From: Scybalocola_A sp900557175
GTDB taxonomy: Bacteria > Bacillota > Clostridia > Lachnospirales > Lachnospiraceae
Direction: 5' to 3'
Length of the DNA stretch: 51,463 nucleotides
Assembly: GCA_937890745.1 (NCBI GenBank)
Contig: CALADH010000017.1
Span: forward strand, 1-51,463
In this document: one piece after another, positions 1 through 8,263 of the stretch
Layout: each line of letters begins with the position of its first letter
Numbering within the stretch: the stretch's first letter is position 1
Made by a program: the position numbers and the translations under genes
The notes under the pieces: generated by a model
What the model was told of the DNA's origin: nothing
Seen by the model: only the letters and a program-made list of their open reading frames with translations
Databases searched by the model: none

Positions 1-17
1 GGAGTTATGATATTTTT

Positions 18-650
18 TTAGCCACAAGTGTTACAAAAATGCTTGACCACTACACTTAATGTATAGGAGAGTGTCTCATTTGCCATCTCAAGTACGGCGC
101 CCATACCTGTGCCAGCCTCAATGTACCAGTCGCCCTCAGGAGTAATCCCGCACTTTTCCCATATGGACAGTTCTTTTTTGTGTGTACCAGAGTTGTCACT
201 CCTTGAAATAAAAGGCGATTTACTTTCGTTTAAAGCTGTGAAAGCCGCAACAGCATCGTTATAACAAGAAGCCCTGATGCCCGCCGGATCTTCCTTTGAA
301 CCAATAAGCACGTAATCGTTATACATCACGTCCATTCTTCCGTCTTTGTCCGCATGTCCGCCTTCCACAAATTCTTTTTCTGCTGCAGGTGAATGAACAA
401 GCAGCACGTCTGCCTCGCCGCTCTCGCCCATAGCCATCGCTTCCCCTGAGCCTACCGAAACGACACTGACCTCATAGCCAGTCTTCTTCTCAAATACCGG
501 CAGAATCTCATCCAAAAGCCCACTGTCCTTCGTGCTGGTTGTCGTCGCCAAAATCAATTCCTTATTCTCCACCTTTTTCCCGCATCCGGGTAATATAGCT
601 GCAGCCGCCAAAAGCACTGCTGTACATAACAAAATTTTGGGGTTTTTCAT
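18..650 (-). pseudogene. tupA: Tungstate ABC transporter substrate-binding lipoprotein, 3'-truncated
   Basis: This is the extracytoplasmic binding component of a tungstate (possibly molybdate) ABC importer. The N-terminus has a lipoprotein signal ending in the lipobox LPGC (Cys23). It is followed by the ATTTSTKDSGLL segment typical of TupA proteins and later by SRSDNSGTHKKE and GTGMGAVLEMANE. TupA proteins are usually about 270-290 residues, but this ORF has 210. Homology stops after the YTL that normally precedes a TDR-type segment, and the last dozen residues (SVVVKHFCNTCG) look unrelated to the family. The 3' end therefore seems to have been replaced by other DNA or cut by a rearrangement just outside the window. 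No tupB or tupC is visible. The start has an AGGAG-type ribosome binding site. Family assignment is confident; loss of function is inferred. Confidence 0.75.
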
Positions 651-697
651 GTTTTCCTCTCCTGTTTTTAGTTATAATGACGTAATATGATAATATT

Positions 698-725
698 ATT
701 ATAGCGCAATTGTGATAAATTACAA
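698..725 (-). promoter_or_regulatory. Candidate sigma-A promoter of the tupA-like gene
   Basis: On the minus strand a TTGTAA -35 box (720-725) is followed after 16 bases by a perfect TATAAT -10 box (698-703). This lies about 50 bases upstream of the tupA-like start codon. Confidence 0.6.
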
Positions 726-796
726 GTAGCAAGGCATTTCTAAAGTGTTATAAGTCAGATTCATCTAAAGTCGAAGCATTACTTTCCTAAACAATA

Positions 797-833
797 CAAT
801 AAAAGCCCTCCAAGACCGAAGTCCCTGGAGGGC
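797..833 (-). terminator. Rho-independent terminator after rpsI
   Basis: A perfect 8-bp stem (805-812 with 826-833, GCCCTCCA/TGGAGGGC) and a 13-nt loop are followed on the minus strand by a T-rich run (TTTTATTGTATT). It sits 40 bp downstream of the rpsI stop and ends the rplM-rpsI unit. Confidence 0.85.
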
Positions 834-873
834 TGTAAATACTGTTTGAAATTGTCTGTTCCGCAAAAGCAGA

Positions 874-1269
874 TTATCTCTTGCTGAACTGTGGTGCGCG
901 ACGAGCTGCTTTGAGACCGTATTTCTTTCTTTCTTTCATACGTGGATCTCTTGTTAAGAAACCTGCTTTCTTTAATACTGGTCTGTAATCTTCGTCTGCT
1001 TTTAATAAAGCTCTTGAGATACCGTGTCTGATTGCGCCGGCCTGACCTGTGAAACCGCCGCCGCGTACTGTTACGATCACGTCAAACTTGTCTGTTGTGC
1101 TTGTAGCTTCAAGTGGCTGACGAACGATAACTTTTAATGTTTCCATACCGAAATAGTTGTCGATATCTCTTTTATTTATTGTCACATTACCTGTACCTGG
1201 TACAAGGTAAACTCTGGCGATACTTTTCTTTCTTCTTCCAGTTCCGTAATATTTTACTGATGCTGACAT
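874..1269 (-). CDS. rpsI: 30S ribosomal protein S9
   Basis: S9 is a 30S head protein whose C-terminal tail reaches the P-site tRNA. The family features are visible: YYGTGRRKKSIARVYL near the N-terminus, a GGGFTGQAGAIRHGISRAL block, and the basic tail ending in FSKR. I place the start at the ATG at 1269 (MSASVKYYG), because the GGAGAG ribosome binding site lies inside the codons of a possible upstream ATG at 1287. This gives 131 residues, the normal length. It is the second gene of the rplM-rpsI operon and is followed by a terminator. Confidence 0.97.
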   Translation of the reverse strand: MSASVKYYGTGRRKKSIARVYLVPGTGNVTINKRDIDNYFGMETLKVIVRQPLEATSTTDKFDVIVTVRGGGFTGQAGAIRHGISRALLKADEDYRPVLKKAGFLTRDPRMKERKKYGLKAARRAPQFSKR

Positions 1270-1298
1270 CTTTCTCTCTCCTTCCAATGTACCTTGAA

Positions 1299-1733
1299 TT
1301 AGTATTTAATTTCTAATACTTCAGGTTTCTGAGCTGCATTGTCATGCTCTGGGCCTGCGTATACATGAAGTTTCTTAATCATCTGTCTGCCTAAAGGTCC
1401 CTTTGGAAGCATGCCTTTAACTGCTAAGTAAACAACGTTCTCAGGTTTTTTAGCAAGCATTTCTTTTAATGTTGTCTCTTTCATGCCGCCTACATAATCT
1501 GAGTGATTGTAGTAGATTTTCTGATCTAATTTCTTACCTGTAACTTTAACTTTATCAGCGTTTACAACGATTACATAATCACCTGTATCCATGCTCGGTG
1601 TGTAAGTCGGTTTATTCTTTCCTCTTAAAACTTTAGCGATTTCTGATGCAAGACGTCCTAATGTATGTCCTTCTGCATCTACAACATACCATTTTCTCTC
1701 AATAGATGACTGTGTAGCCACATAACTTTTCAT
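1299..1733 (-). CDS. rplM: 50S ribosomal protein L13
   Basis: L13 is an early-assembly 50S protein. The 144-residue length, the WYVVDAEGHTLGRLAS N-terminus, the YTPSMDTGDYVIVVNADKV block and the GMLPKGPLGRQM motif are typical. An AAGGAGG site precedes the ATG. The gene is first in a two-gene operon with rpsI, behind its own consensus promoter and a short hairpin leader resembling the Firmicutes L13 leader. In related genomes that leader is thought to mediate ribosomal-protein autoregulation. Confidence 0.98.
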   Translation of the reverse strand: MKSYVATQSSIERKWYVVDAEGHTLGRLASEIAKVLRGKNKPTYTPSMDTGDYVIVVNADKVKVTGKKLDQKIYYNHSDYVGGMKETTLKEMLAKKPENVVYLAVKGMLPKGPLGRQMIKKLHVYAGPEHDNAAQKPEVLEIKY

Positions 1734-1791
1734 GAGTTTTCCTCCTTGTAATAGTACACAATAATTATTTGATTCACTTATTTATTGTTTA

Positions 1792-1824
1792 AATACTATA
1801 CTCCGGGGCATTGGTTATAGTATT
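1792..1824 (-). promoter_or_regulatory. L13-leader-like hairpin in the rplM 5' UTR
   Basis: A perfect 9-bp stem (AATACTATA at 1816-1824 in the transcript, pairing with 1792-1800) encloses a 15-nt GC-rich loop containing GCCCCGGAG. It begins about 20 nt after the predicted transcription start and lies about 60 nt before the rplM start. Position and shape match the L13 leader known from Bacillota. The match is from structure and context, not from a covariance search. Confidence 0.65.
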
Positions 1825-1849
1825 TACAGACATATCGTCACAATTAAAT

Positions 1850-1878
1850 ATTATATGGAATTTATCCGGCGCTGTCAA
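1850..1878 (-). promoter_or_regulatory. Consensus sigma-A promoter of rplM-rpsI
   Basis: The minus strand carries a perfect TTGACA (1873-1878), a 17-base spacer and a perfect TATAAT (1850-1855). Transcription should begin near 1843, giving a leader of about 110 nt. Confidence 0.92.
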
Positions 1879-1912
1879 GCACATTTTCCCATTTTCTTTA
1901 AGAATTTATCCA

Positions 1913-2818
1913 CTAAATGCCTTCGCCGTTAAAAGGCGGAATAAAGCTCTCTTTCGCCGCCTCCCCCTCCTGGATAAAGGCATTTGTCACACCGAGGTCA
2001 ATGGCATAATCAATCAGCTTTTCGTAGGATTTTCTTTTCACTGTCCGGTTTAATTCCGGTATGTGCGCCACCTGTGCAAGGGGCGTATACTGGCTCATCA
2101 GACTTATATAAATCGAATCACCGTAAGTTTCATAAAGATACCGGACGATATGCTTTGAATCCATCAGCTGTCCCGGAAGCATCAGATGGCGGACAATGAC
2201 GCCGGATTTCATCATGCCGTTTTCAAAAAAGACAGATGCGCCGGTCTGTCTGACCATCTCTTTAAGTGCTTCCCCGGCGCGCGCCGGGTAGTCCGGTGCT
2301 TTTGAATACCGCGCGGCAAGGGTGCTGTCCATGTATTTAAAATCCGGCATATAAATATCGACAAGTCCGTCAAGAACTCTCAGACTTTCCACACATTCGT
2401 AACCGCCCGTATTGTAAACAACAGGGATTTTAAGCGGTTCATCTGCTGTTTTTGCCATTTTCAGTGCCCGGACAATATGAGGCATATAATGTGTCGGCGT
2501 CACAAGATTAATGTTTGCCGCGCCTTTTTGCTGCAGCTCAATAAAAATTTCAGCAAGCCGCTTGTCCGTGATTTCCATGCCGTAAGCACCGGCAGCGATT
2601 TCATAATTCTGACAGAAAATACATCGCAGTGTACATCCGGAAAAAAAGACAGTTCCTGAGCCTGCCGTCCCGGAAATGCACGGCTCCTCCCACATATGAA
2701 GGGCTGCTCTTGCCACCCTGAGTTTGCCGTCCATACCGCAAAAACCGGTCTGCCCGCGGCTTCGGTCTGCACCGCACATTCTCGGACAGAGACGGCAGCT
2801 ATCATAGGCCGCCGTCAT
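1913..2818 (-). CDS. PflX-like radical SAM protein (COG1313 type)
   Basis: A radical S-adenosylmethionine enzyme related to pyruvate formate-lyase activating enzymes. The cluster-binding motif is C-x3-C-x2-C in GCTLRCIFCQNY. An N-terminal cysteine pattern (CRLCPRMCG, then FCGMDG) is characteristic of the PflX/COG1313 group rather than true PflA. The substrate is unknown. The start is taken as ATG 2818, since GTGGAG lies 7 bases upstream of it; an ATG 15 bases earlier lacks a site. The gene overlaps the end of truA by 17 bp, suggesting translational coupling, and ends just before the rplM promoter. No glycyl radical enzyme is nearby. Confidence 0.85.
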   Translation of the reverse strand: MTAAYDSCRLCPRMCGADRSRGQTGFCGMDGKLRVARAALHMWEEPCISGTAGSGTVFFSGCTLRCIFCQNYEIAAGAYGMEITDKRLAEIFIELQQKGAANINLVTPTHYMPHIVRALKMAKTADEPLKIPVVYNTGGYECVESLRVLDGLVDIYMPDFKYMDSTLAARYSKAPDYPARAGEALKEMVRQTGASVFFENGMMKSGVIVRHLMLPGQLMDSKHIVRYLYETYGDSIYISLMSQYTPLAQVAHIPELNRTVKRKSYEKLIDYAIDLGVTNAFIQEGEAAKESFIPPFNGEGI

Positions 2819-3551
2819 AATGAATCTCCACAAGTGTCAGTCCGTGTGCCGGCGCTGTCGGCCCTGCAATAAGCCGTTTTTCGCTCTCTAAGGCTGCCTT
2901 AAGATCTGCTGCTGTTTTTTGATGAAAACCAACCTTTAAAAGCGCACCTGTAATAATTCTTACCATGTTATATAGAAAACCGTCGCCTGTGATTGTCATG
3001 ACAATCATATCGTCTTCTTTTTCAAGGTTCAGACTGTACACCGTGCGTACTGTACTTTCCACATCGGTTTTCATCGAACAGAAATTTCTGAAATCATGCT
3101 TTCCGACTAAGACGGCCGCCGCTTCACGCATGGCCTCAAAATCAATGTTCTGCGGCACGAAATAGCTGTCAAAGCGCTCATTTGGCAGCGCATAGCGGCG
3201 ATTCAATATTTTATACTTATATGTCTTTGTCACATTTTGATAACGGGGATGAAAATCAGCGGCCACCTCCTCAGAAGACTGTACGACAATATCCTTCGGA
3301 AGTCTCTGATTAATCGCCATGGCAAATTTCCAGTCGGCGATGTTATCCTTATTTGTATCAAAGACAGCCACCTGCCCAAGGGCATGAACGCCGGAATCTG
3401 TCCGGCTGGCGCCGGTCAGCATAATTTTCTCACCGACCAAATCCTCAATAGCCGCCTGAAGTGTCGATTGAATGGACGGACCGTTTGGCTGCACCTGCCA
3501 GCCGCAATAATTTGTGCCGTCATAGGCAACAATCAGTTTAATGCGTCTCAA
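2802..3551 (-). CDS. truA: tRNA pseudouridine(38-40) synthase TruA
   Basis: TruA isomerises uridines 38-40 in the anticodon stem of many tRNAs. The protein shows RRIKLIVAYDGTNYCGWQ at the N-terminus and the catalytic aspartate in the GASRTDSGVHALGQVA motif. The C-terminal DGFLYNMVRIITGAL block is also typical. I favour a TTG start at 3551, because GGGGGA lies 8 bases upstream and the TTG overlaps the ecfT stop (TTGA). An in-frame ATG at 3566 would add five residues but has no site. The ecf-truA order is typical of Firmicutes. Confidence 0.93.
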   Translation of the reverse strand: MRRIKLIVAYDGTNYCGWQVQPNGPSIQSTLQAAIEDLVGEKIMLTGASRTDSGVHALGQVAVFDTNKDNIADWKFAMAINQRLPKDIVVQSSEEVAADFHPRYQNVTKTYKYKILNRRYALPNERFDSYFVPQNIDFEAMREAAAVLVGKHDFRNFCSMKTDVESTVRTVYSLNLEKEDDMIVMTITGDGFLYNMVRIITGALLKVGFHQKTAADLKAALESEKRLIAGPTAPAHGLTLVEIHYDGGL

Positions 3552-4360
3552 AATAATTTCCCCCAAAATATATTCACTAAAATAATGATTACAACAAAAG
3601 CAAGCAGGGCAAGATAGCCTAAATAATCTCTGCGGTAATATTTTAACGGCTTCATCTTTGTCCGTCCCTCCCCGCCGTGATAACAGCGTGCTTCCATTGC
3701 CATTGCCAGGTCATTGGCACGCCTGAAGGAAGAAATAAACAAAGGCACAAGGACGGGCACAAGGCTTTTTGCCCGCTGAATCAGATTGCCGCTCTCAAAG
3801 TCGGCACAGCGCGCCTGCTGAGCCTTCATAATCTTGTCCGTTTCCTCCAAAAGAATCGGAATAAATCTTAAAGCGATAGACATCATCATAGCAATTTCAT
3901 GCACCGGCAGGCCTATTTTTCTGAAAGGCGCAAGGCTTTTTTCAAGGCCGTCCGTCAAATGATTTGGCGTTGTCGTCAATGTCATTAAAGACGCGCCCAT
4001 AATAAGAAAAATAAAGCGCACTGCCATTTTGACGGCAAGAACAATACCTTCTTCGGTAATTTTTATAAACTTAAACTGCCACACAACATTTCCCGGTGTG
4101 AGAAGCAGATTTAAAACTGCCGTAAATATTAAAATAAACCATACGGCTTTAAGCCCTTTAAGCATAAATTTTACGGGCACCTTTGCAAGCGCGATGCTAA
4201 GACCGAGGAAAAGTGCCGCAAATACATAGCCTGCCGGATTATTAATGACAAAAATCATAATAATAAAGACAAGTGTTCCTGCAAGCTTTACTCTCGGATC
4301 CATCTTGTGAATAACCGAATCCGCCGGATAATATTGTCCGATTGTCATTTCCCGCATCAT
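3548..4360 (-). CDS. ecfT: ECF transporter transmembrane subunit EcfT
   Basis: EcfT is the scaffold membrane subunit of energy-coupling-factor vitamin importers. It links the two ATPases to exchangeable substrate-binding S components encoded elsewhere. The N-terminal ITIGQYYPADS-like segment and DPRVKL motif, several hydrophobic segments in the first 120 residues and near residues 240-265, and cytoplasmic coupling helices carrying the ARCADFESGN and ARCYHGGEGR motifs are all family features. The start overlaps the ecfA2 stop (ATGA). Length is 270 residues, as expected. Confidence 0.95.
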   Translation of the reverse strand: MMREMTIGQYYPADSVIHKMDPRVKLAGTLVFIIMIFVINNPAGYVFAALFLGLSIALAKVPVKFMLKGLKAVWFILIFTAVLNLLLTPGNVVWQFKFIKITEEGIVLAVKMAVRFIFLIMGASLMTLTTTPNHLTDGLEKSLAPFRKIGLPVHEIAMMMSIALRFIPILLEETDKIMKAQQARCADFESGNLIQRAKSLVPVLVPLFISSFRRANDLAMAMEARCYHGGEGRTKMKPLKYYRRDYLGYLALLAFVVIIILVNIFWGKLF

Positions 4361-5223
4361 CGAAGAACGCCTCCCCTCTGATCTAAGGCCGCTAAGATTG
4401 CCGCTTTGGCTTCCTCGACAGTTGTCACATTTTCCGGCACCTTCATGCCCTTTTCGCGAAGCTTATCCATAAGATAAGTGACCTGAGGGGCCGCAAGGCC
4501 GATTGACTCCAGAGCCTTATAATTTTTAAAAACAGCCTTCGGCGTATCATCAAACATCACGCTGCCACCATTCATCACAATAAGGCGCTCCACATATTTT
4601 GCCACATCTTCCATACTGTGTGATACTAAAATCACCGTCAGACCGCCCTGAGCATGAAGCTCCGCCACCTGATCAAGTATATCATTGCGCCCCTTCGGAT
4701 CAAGGCCTGCTGTCGGCTCGTCAAGAATAAGTACCTCCGGGTGCATGGCAAGGACGCCGGCAATGGCAGCCCGCCGTTTTTGACCGCCAGATAATTCAAA
4801 AGGCGATTTTTTCCAATATTTTTCTTTAAGACCGACAAGCTTTAAAGCCTCAACGGCGCGCTGCTCACATTCCTGCGGTGAAAGTCCGAGATTTGACGGG
4901 CCAAAACAGACATCTTTTAAAACAGTGACTTCAAAAAGCTGATGTTCCGGATACTGAAATACGAGCCCGACCTTTGCCCTGAGGTCTTTCATTTTAAATT
5001 TATCATCATAAATATTCTGATCATTGTAATAAATTGTGCCCGACGTTGCCCGGATTAAACCGTTTAAATGCTGTATCAGCGTGGACTTGCCTGAACCTGT
5101 ATGCCCGATAAGTCCGATAAACTGCCCGTCCTTAATTTCAAGGTTCACATCTTTCAGCGCCTGCTTTCTAAAAGCACTGTCAGGGCTGTATATATAATTA
5201 ATATTTTCTAATCTTATGGACAT
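4357..5223 (-). CDS. ecfA2: ECF transporter ATPase EcfA2
   Basis: One of the two ATPases of the group II ECF module. It shows a Walker A motif GHTGSGKST, a Q-loop VFQYPEHQLFE (the YPEHQLF form is typical of EcfA2), the ABC signature LSGGQKRRAAIAG, a Walker B motif VLILDEPTAGLD and the switch histidine in LVSHSMED. The gene overlaps ecfA1 by 10 bp upstream and ecfT by 4 bp downstream, consistent with coupled translation of the complex. Confidence 0.95.
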   Translation of the reverse strand: MSIRLENINYIYSPDSAFRKQALKDVNLEIKDGQFIGLIGHTGSGKSTLIQHLNGLIRATSGTIYYNDQNIYDDKFKMKDLRAKVGLVFQYPEHQLFEVTVLKDVCFGPSNLGLSPQECEQRAVEALKLVGLKEKYWKKSPFELSGGQKRRAAIAGVLAMHPEVLILDEPTAGLDPKGRNDILDQVAELHAQGGLTVILVSHSMEDVAKYVERLIVMNGGSVMFDDTPKAVFKNYKALESIGLAAPQVTYLMDKLREKGMKVPENVTTVEEAKAAILAALDQRGGVLR

Positions 5224-6059
5224 AATTCACCTACCAGTTCATCTATTGTCAAAATACCGTTTCTTACCGGAATACCGGCTTTTGAAAGCTCATAGGCAAG
5301 CTCCGTCACCTGAGGCACATCCAGACGCAGGCTTTTAAGCTTTTCAACCTGTGAAAAAATCTGAGCCGGTGTTCCTTCCATAACAATCTCGCCGTCATCC
5401 ATGACAAAAATCTTGTCTGCACCAATCACCTCGTCCATATAGTGGGTAATCAAAATAACTGTAACACCGGCATTTTTGTTCAGCTCCGTCACTGTCTTGA
5501 TCACTTCTTTGCGCCCGTTCGGATCAAGCATGGCTGTCGGTTCATCAAGCACAATACATTCCGGCTTCATCGCCATCACACCGGCAATAGCAACGCGCTG
5601 CTTCTGTCCGCCGGACAGCTTGTTTGGGGAATGTGTCCGATAAGCAGTCATTTCTACAGCCTCAAGACTTTTAAAAACACGCTGCCATATTTCATCCGTC
5701 GGCACACCGATATTTTCAGGGCCAAAACCGACATCCTCCTCGACAATGCTGCCGATAATCTGATTATCGGGATTTTGGAAAACCATCCCCGCACTCTGAC
5801 GGACGTCCCATATATGCGCCTCATCTGCCGTGTTCATCCCTTTCACCCACACGGTGCCTGAGGTCGGCTGTAAAATACCATTAATATGCTTTGCCAATGT
5901 GGATTTTCCCGAACCATTGTGCCCCAGAACCGCAATAAATTGTCCGGCCTCCACATCAAGATTTACGTGATTAACGGCACGGCTCACAATCTCTTTGTCC
6001 GTTTCTTCGTCATGTCCGAAATAATCATGAATTAAATCTCTAATTTTTATGATTCCCAA
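5214..6059 (-). CDS. ecfA1: ECF transporter ATPase EcfA1
   Basis: The partner ATPase of EcfA2. Motifs in order are Walker A GHNGSGKST, the Q-loop VFQNPDNQIIG (the NPDNQ form typical of EcfA1), the signature LSGGQKQRVAIAG and Walker B CIVLDEPTAMLDP. I prefer a TTG start at 6059 (giving MGIIKIRDLIHDY), because a GGAGG site lies 7 bases upstream. The in-frame ATG at 6086 has no site, and the GGAGG would fall within its coding sequence. Confidence 0.93.
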   Translation of the reverse strand: MGIIKIRDLIHDYFGHDEETDKEIVSRAVNHVNLDVEAGQFIAVLGHNGSGKSTLAKHINGILQPTSGTVWVKGMNTADEAHIWDVRQSAGMVFQNPDNQIIGSIVEEDVGFGPENIGVPTDEIWQRVFKSLEAVEMTAYRTHSPNKLSGGQKQRVAIAGVMAMKPECIVLDEPTAMLDPNGRKEVIKTVTELNKNAGVTVILITHYMDEVIGADKIFVMDDGEIVMEGTPAQIFSQVEKLKSLRLDVPQVTELAYELSKAGIPVRNGILTIDELVGELCP

Positions 6060-6092
6060 AGCCTTACCTCCTGTCAGAAATTTCATGTGCTG

Positions 6093-6620
6093 TTATTTGT
6101 CATTCTGTCCGCAGCAGCACTTTTCGTGATCGAGAAGCCACTGCTTAATGTCTGTGCCTCCGGCATAGCCTGTAAGGCTTCCGTCCGCACCGACCACTCT
6201 ATGGCACGGCACAATAATCGCGATTGGGTTGTTGTTATTTGCCATGCCGACCGCCCGGAAGGCCTGCGGATTTCCTGCCAGTTCGGCAATCTCCTTATAG
6301 GTTCTTGTCTCCCCATAAGGGATTGTCATAAGCATACGCCATACTTTTTTCTGAAAATCTGTACCGACAGGCTTCAGCGGCAGATCGAACTGCTTCAGTT
6401 TTCCGTCAAAATAAAGATCCAGCTGACTGCACACCTCGGTGTAAAGCTCATAGCCATGAATATCACCGCTGTTCTGCCATTTTGAGAGCGCTCCCAAAGG
6501 TTCCTCCCCAGACAGACTGCTTACTTCTGAACTGTCTGCAAATCCGACAACACGCACCCCCATCATGTCCGCACTGATTTTCAAAATACCCATCGGCCAT
6601 TTATAATATCCTGTATACAT
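6093..6620 (-). CDS. ogt: Methylated-DNA--protein-cysteine methyltransferase
   Basis: A suicide DNA-repair protein that transfers the alkyl group from O6-alkylguanine to its own cysteine. The active site IVPCHRVVG (Cys139) is followed by GYAGG. The helix-turn-helix region YGETRTYKEIAELAG and RAVGMANNNNP are typical of Ogt/MGMT. The 175-residue length fits the single-domain form. A GAGGAGG site precedes the ATG. The gene sits between rplQ and the ECF genes, which are usually adjacent, so it appears to be an insertion into a conserved cluster. Confidence 0.93.
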   Translation of the reverse strand: MYTGYYKWPMGILKISADMMGVRVVGFADSSEVSSLSGEEPLGALSKWQNSGDIHGYELYTEVCSQLDLYFDGKLKQFDLPLKPVGTDFQKKVWRMLMTIPYGETRTYKEIAELAGNPQAFRAVGMANNNNPIAIIVPCHRVVGADGSLTGYAGGTDIKQWLLDHEKCCCGQNDK

Positions 6621-6635
6621 ATTTCTCCTCCTCGT

Positions 6636-7559
6636 TTAAAGCATCGCTATGGCAACGATAACCGGAATTGTTATAATCGACAGAAGTGTTGTCGATGAAA
6701 ATACTTCCGATGCATAAACATCATCTCTGCCATACATGACGGAATACATCACTGTCAGCGTTCCTGCCGGACAGGCTGCCGCAAGGGAAACGGCAAGAAG
6801 TACGCTCTGCGATATCGGCAGCAGCTTACATATGAGCACGACCGCCGCTGGCACAATCAAAAGTTTAATCGCCGCAATATAGTAAAGCCGCGCATTTTTA
6901 ATAAGCTTCGGTATATTTGCCTGAGCTACCGACACACCGGCCACAAGCATTGCCACCGGCGTATTCATATCCGCTACAAGACCGACAGGCTTTGAAATAA
7001 GCTCCGGAAGATGTATATTTCCGACAAAAATGATAATACCAATCAAAGATGCCACCGTTGCCGGATTAATCATCAGCTTTGCGATGTCTTTCACTGTATA
7101 AATAGATGCGCCCTTCATATAGCCTTCGCCGCATGAAAAAACGATAATATCAAACAACATGTTGTAGGCAATAATATAAAACACACCTTCACTGCCAAGA
7201 ACACCGTATGCCAGCGGTATTCCCATAAAGCCGCAATTTGAAAAAATAACTGCAAACCGCTCAATCCGCACGTCTCTTGCATCTTTTTCCCGGATAAGAA
7301 TCCGCCCGATGACAAATGCAATCCCAAGGCTTAATGCCGTCAGCACGATTGTAATTAAAAATCCCTTAAGCAGCTCCATCTCAAATTCACGCTGAAAAGA
7401 GTCAATAATAAGCGCCGGTGTAATCACCTTAATCAGTATGTCCGAGAGCACCCGCGACTTCTTTGAATCCAATATTTTTGTATGATAGCAGATAACACCG
7501 ACAACGATCAGCATAAACATGACAATAATCTGCTCAACTGTAATCTGTACAATCTCCAT
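6636..7559 (-). CDS. AEC family transporter (auxin-efflux-carrier type)
   Basis: An integral membrane protein with about ten hydrophobic segments, spanning most of its 307 residues. The overall pattern, with features such as NCGFMGIPLAYGVLG and AACPAGTLTVMYSVMYGRD, matches the AEC/MleP family of organic-acid or related solute carriers. The substrate cannot be read from the sequence. The start is ATG 7559 (MEIVQITVEQ), preceded by AGAGG. A TTG 21 bases upstream also opens the frame but is less likely. It may be co-transcribed with ogt (16 bp gap). Confidence 0.85.
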   Translation of the reverse strand: MEIVQITVEQIIVMFMLIVVGVICYHTKILDSKKSRVLSDILIKVITPALIIDSFQREFEMELLKGFLITIVLTALSLGIAFVIGRILIREKDARDVRIERFAVIFSNCGFMGIPLAYGVLGSEGVFYIIAYNMLFDIIVFSCGEGYMKGASIYTVKDIAKLMINPATVASLIGIIIFVGNIHLPELISKPVGLVADMNTPVAMLVAGVSVAQANIPKLIKNARLYYIAAIKLLIVPAAVVLICKLLPISQSVLLAVSLAAACPAGTLTVMYSVMYGRDDVYASEVFSSTTLLSIITIPVIVAIAML

Positions 7560-7594
7560 CGTAAAACCTCTTTCCCCCAACAGGCTTTTAACTG

Positions 7595-7626
7595 GAAAAA
7601 GCGCAAAATACCAAAGTATTTTACGC
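7595..7626 (-). terminator. Rho-independent terminator after rplQ
   Basis: The minus-strand transcript forms an 11-bp stem, including one G-U pair (7616-7626 with 7601-7611), around a short loop and is followed by TTTTT. It lies about 20 bp beyond the rplQ stop and closes the long ribosomal protein unit. Confidence 0.85.
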
Positions 7627-7647
7627 TTTTATATTCGCTTCAGCCGA

Positions 7648-8184
7648 TTATACTAATTCGATAATAACTTCCATTGCTGCATCACCTTTACGCTGTCCAA
7701 TCTTAACGATTCTTGTGTAGCCACCCTTGCGGTCTGCGTATTTTGGTGCGATTTCGTCAAATAACATTGCTGGTAAATCAACGTTCTTTGTATTCTGTTT
7801 TCTCTGTGCGCCGGCAGCCGGTACATCCTTAACAGCGTAAAGAACTTTTAACATCTGACGTCTTGCATGTAAACGTGAAGGCATATCTTTCTTGATTTCC
7901 TTCTCAACTGTATCATATACAGTTACTTTCTTACCATCAACAACTTCTTTAACTCTCTTGCCGTCAGCGTCCTTGCGGGCAACCTTAGCCTGAACCTTTA
8001 CTGTCTCAAAGTTGTCTTTTTCTCTTACTGCAAGTGCGATAAGATGCTCAGCAATCTTTCTGATTTCTTTAGCCTTTGCTTCAGTTGTTCTGATTTTTCC
8101 ATGGTATAAAAGACTCGTAACCTGGCTTCTTAATAAAGCTTTTCTCTGGTTAGATGTTCTTCCAAGTTTTCTATATCCTGACAT
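7648..8184 (-). CDS. rplQ: 50S ribosomal protein L17
   Basis: L17 lies near the 50S exit tunnel. The N-terminus SGYRKLGRTSNQRKALLRS and the C-terminal YTRIVKIGQRKGDAA block are family hallmarks. At 178 residues it is longer than the roughly 120 of most bacteria, owing to a central lysine-rich insertion around residues 65-125, as is common in Lachnospiraceae. The start is ATG 8184 with a GGAGG site; an upstream in-frame ATG places that site inside the coding sequence. It is the last gene of the alpha segment. Confidence 0.96.
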   Translation of the reverse strand: MSGYRKLGRTSNQRKALLRSQVTSLLYHGKIRTTEAKAKEIRKIAEHLIALAVREKDNFETVKVQAKVARKDADGKRVKEVVDGKKVTVYDTVEKEIKKDMPSRLHARRQMLKVLYAVKDVPAAGAQRKQNTKNVDLPAMLFDEIAPKYADRKGGYTRIVKIGQRKGDAAMEVIIELV

Positions 8185-8263
8185 TTTAATTTCCTCCATT
8201 TGTGGAACACTTTATAATGCACATCGGGCTTACTTATAAAATGCTTTCTAGTCCATAATGTTA

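Noticed and set aside
3237..3617. 126-residue plus-strand ORF antisense to truA
   Set aside because: It covers the complement of conserved truA sequence, and the product shows no domain or ribosome site.
5442..5861. 139-residue plus-strand ORF antisense to ecfA1
   Set aside because: It has no recognisable protein features and lies wholly inside a gene with all ABC motifs, so it is a shadow frame.
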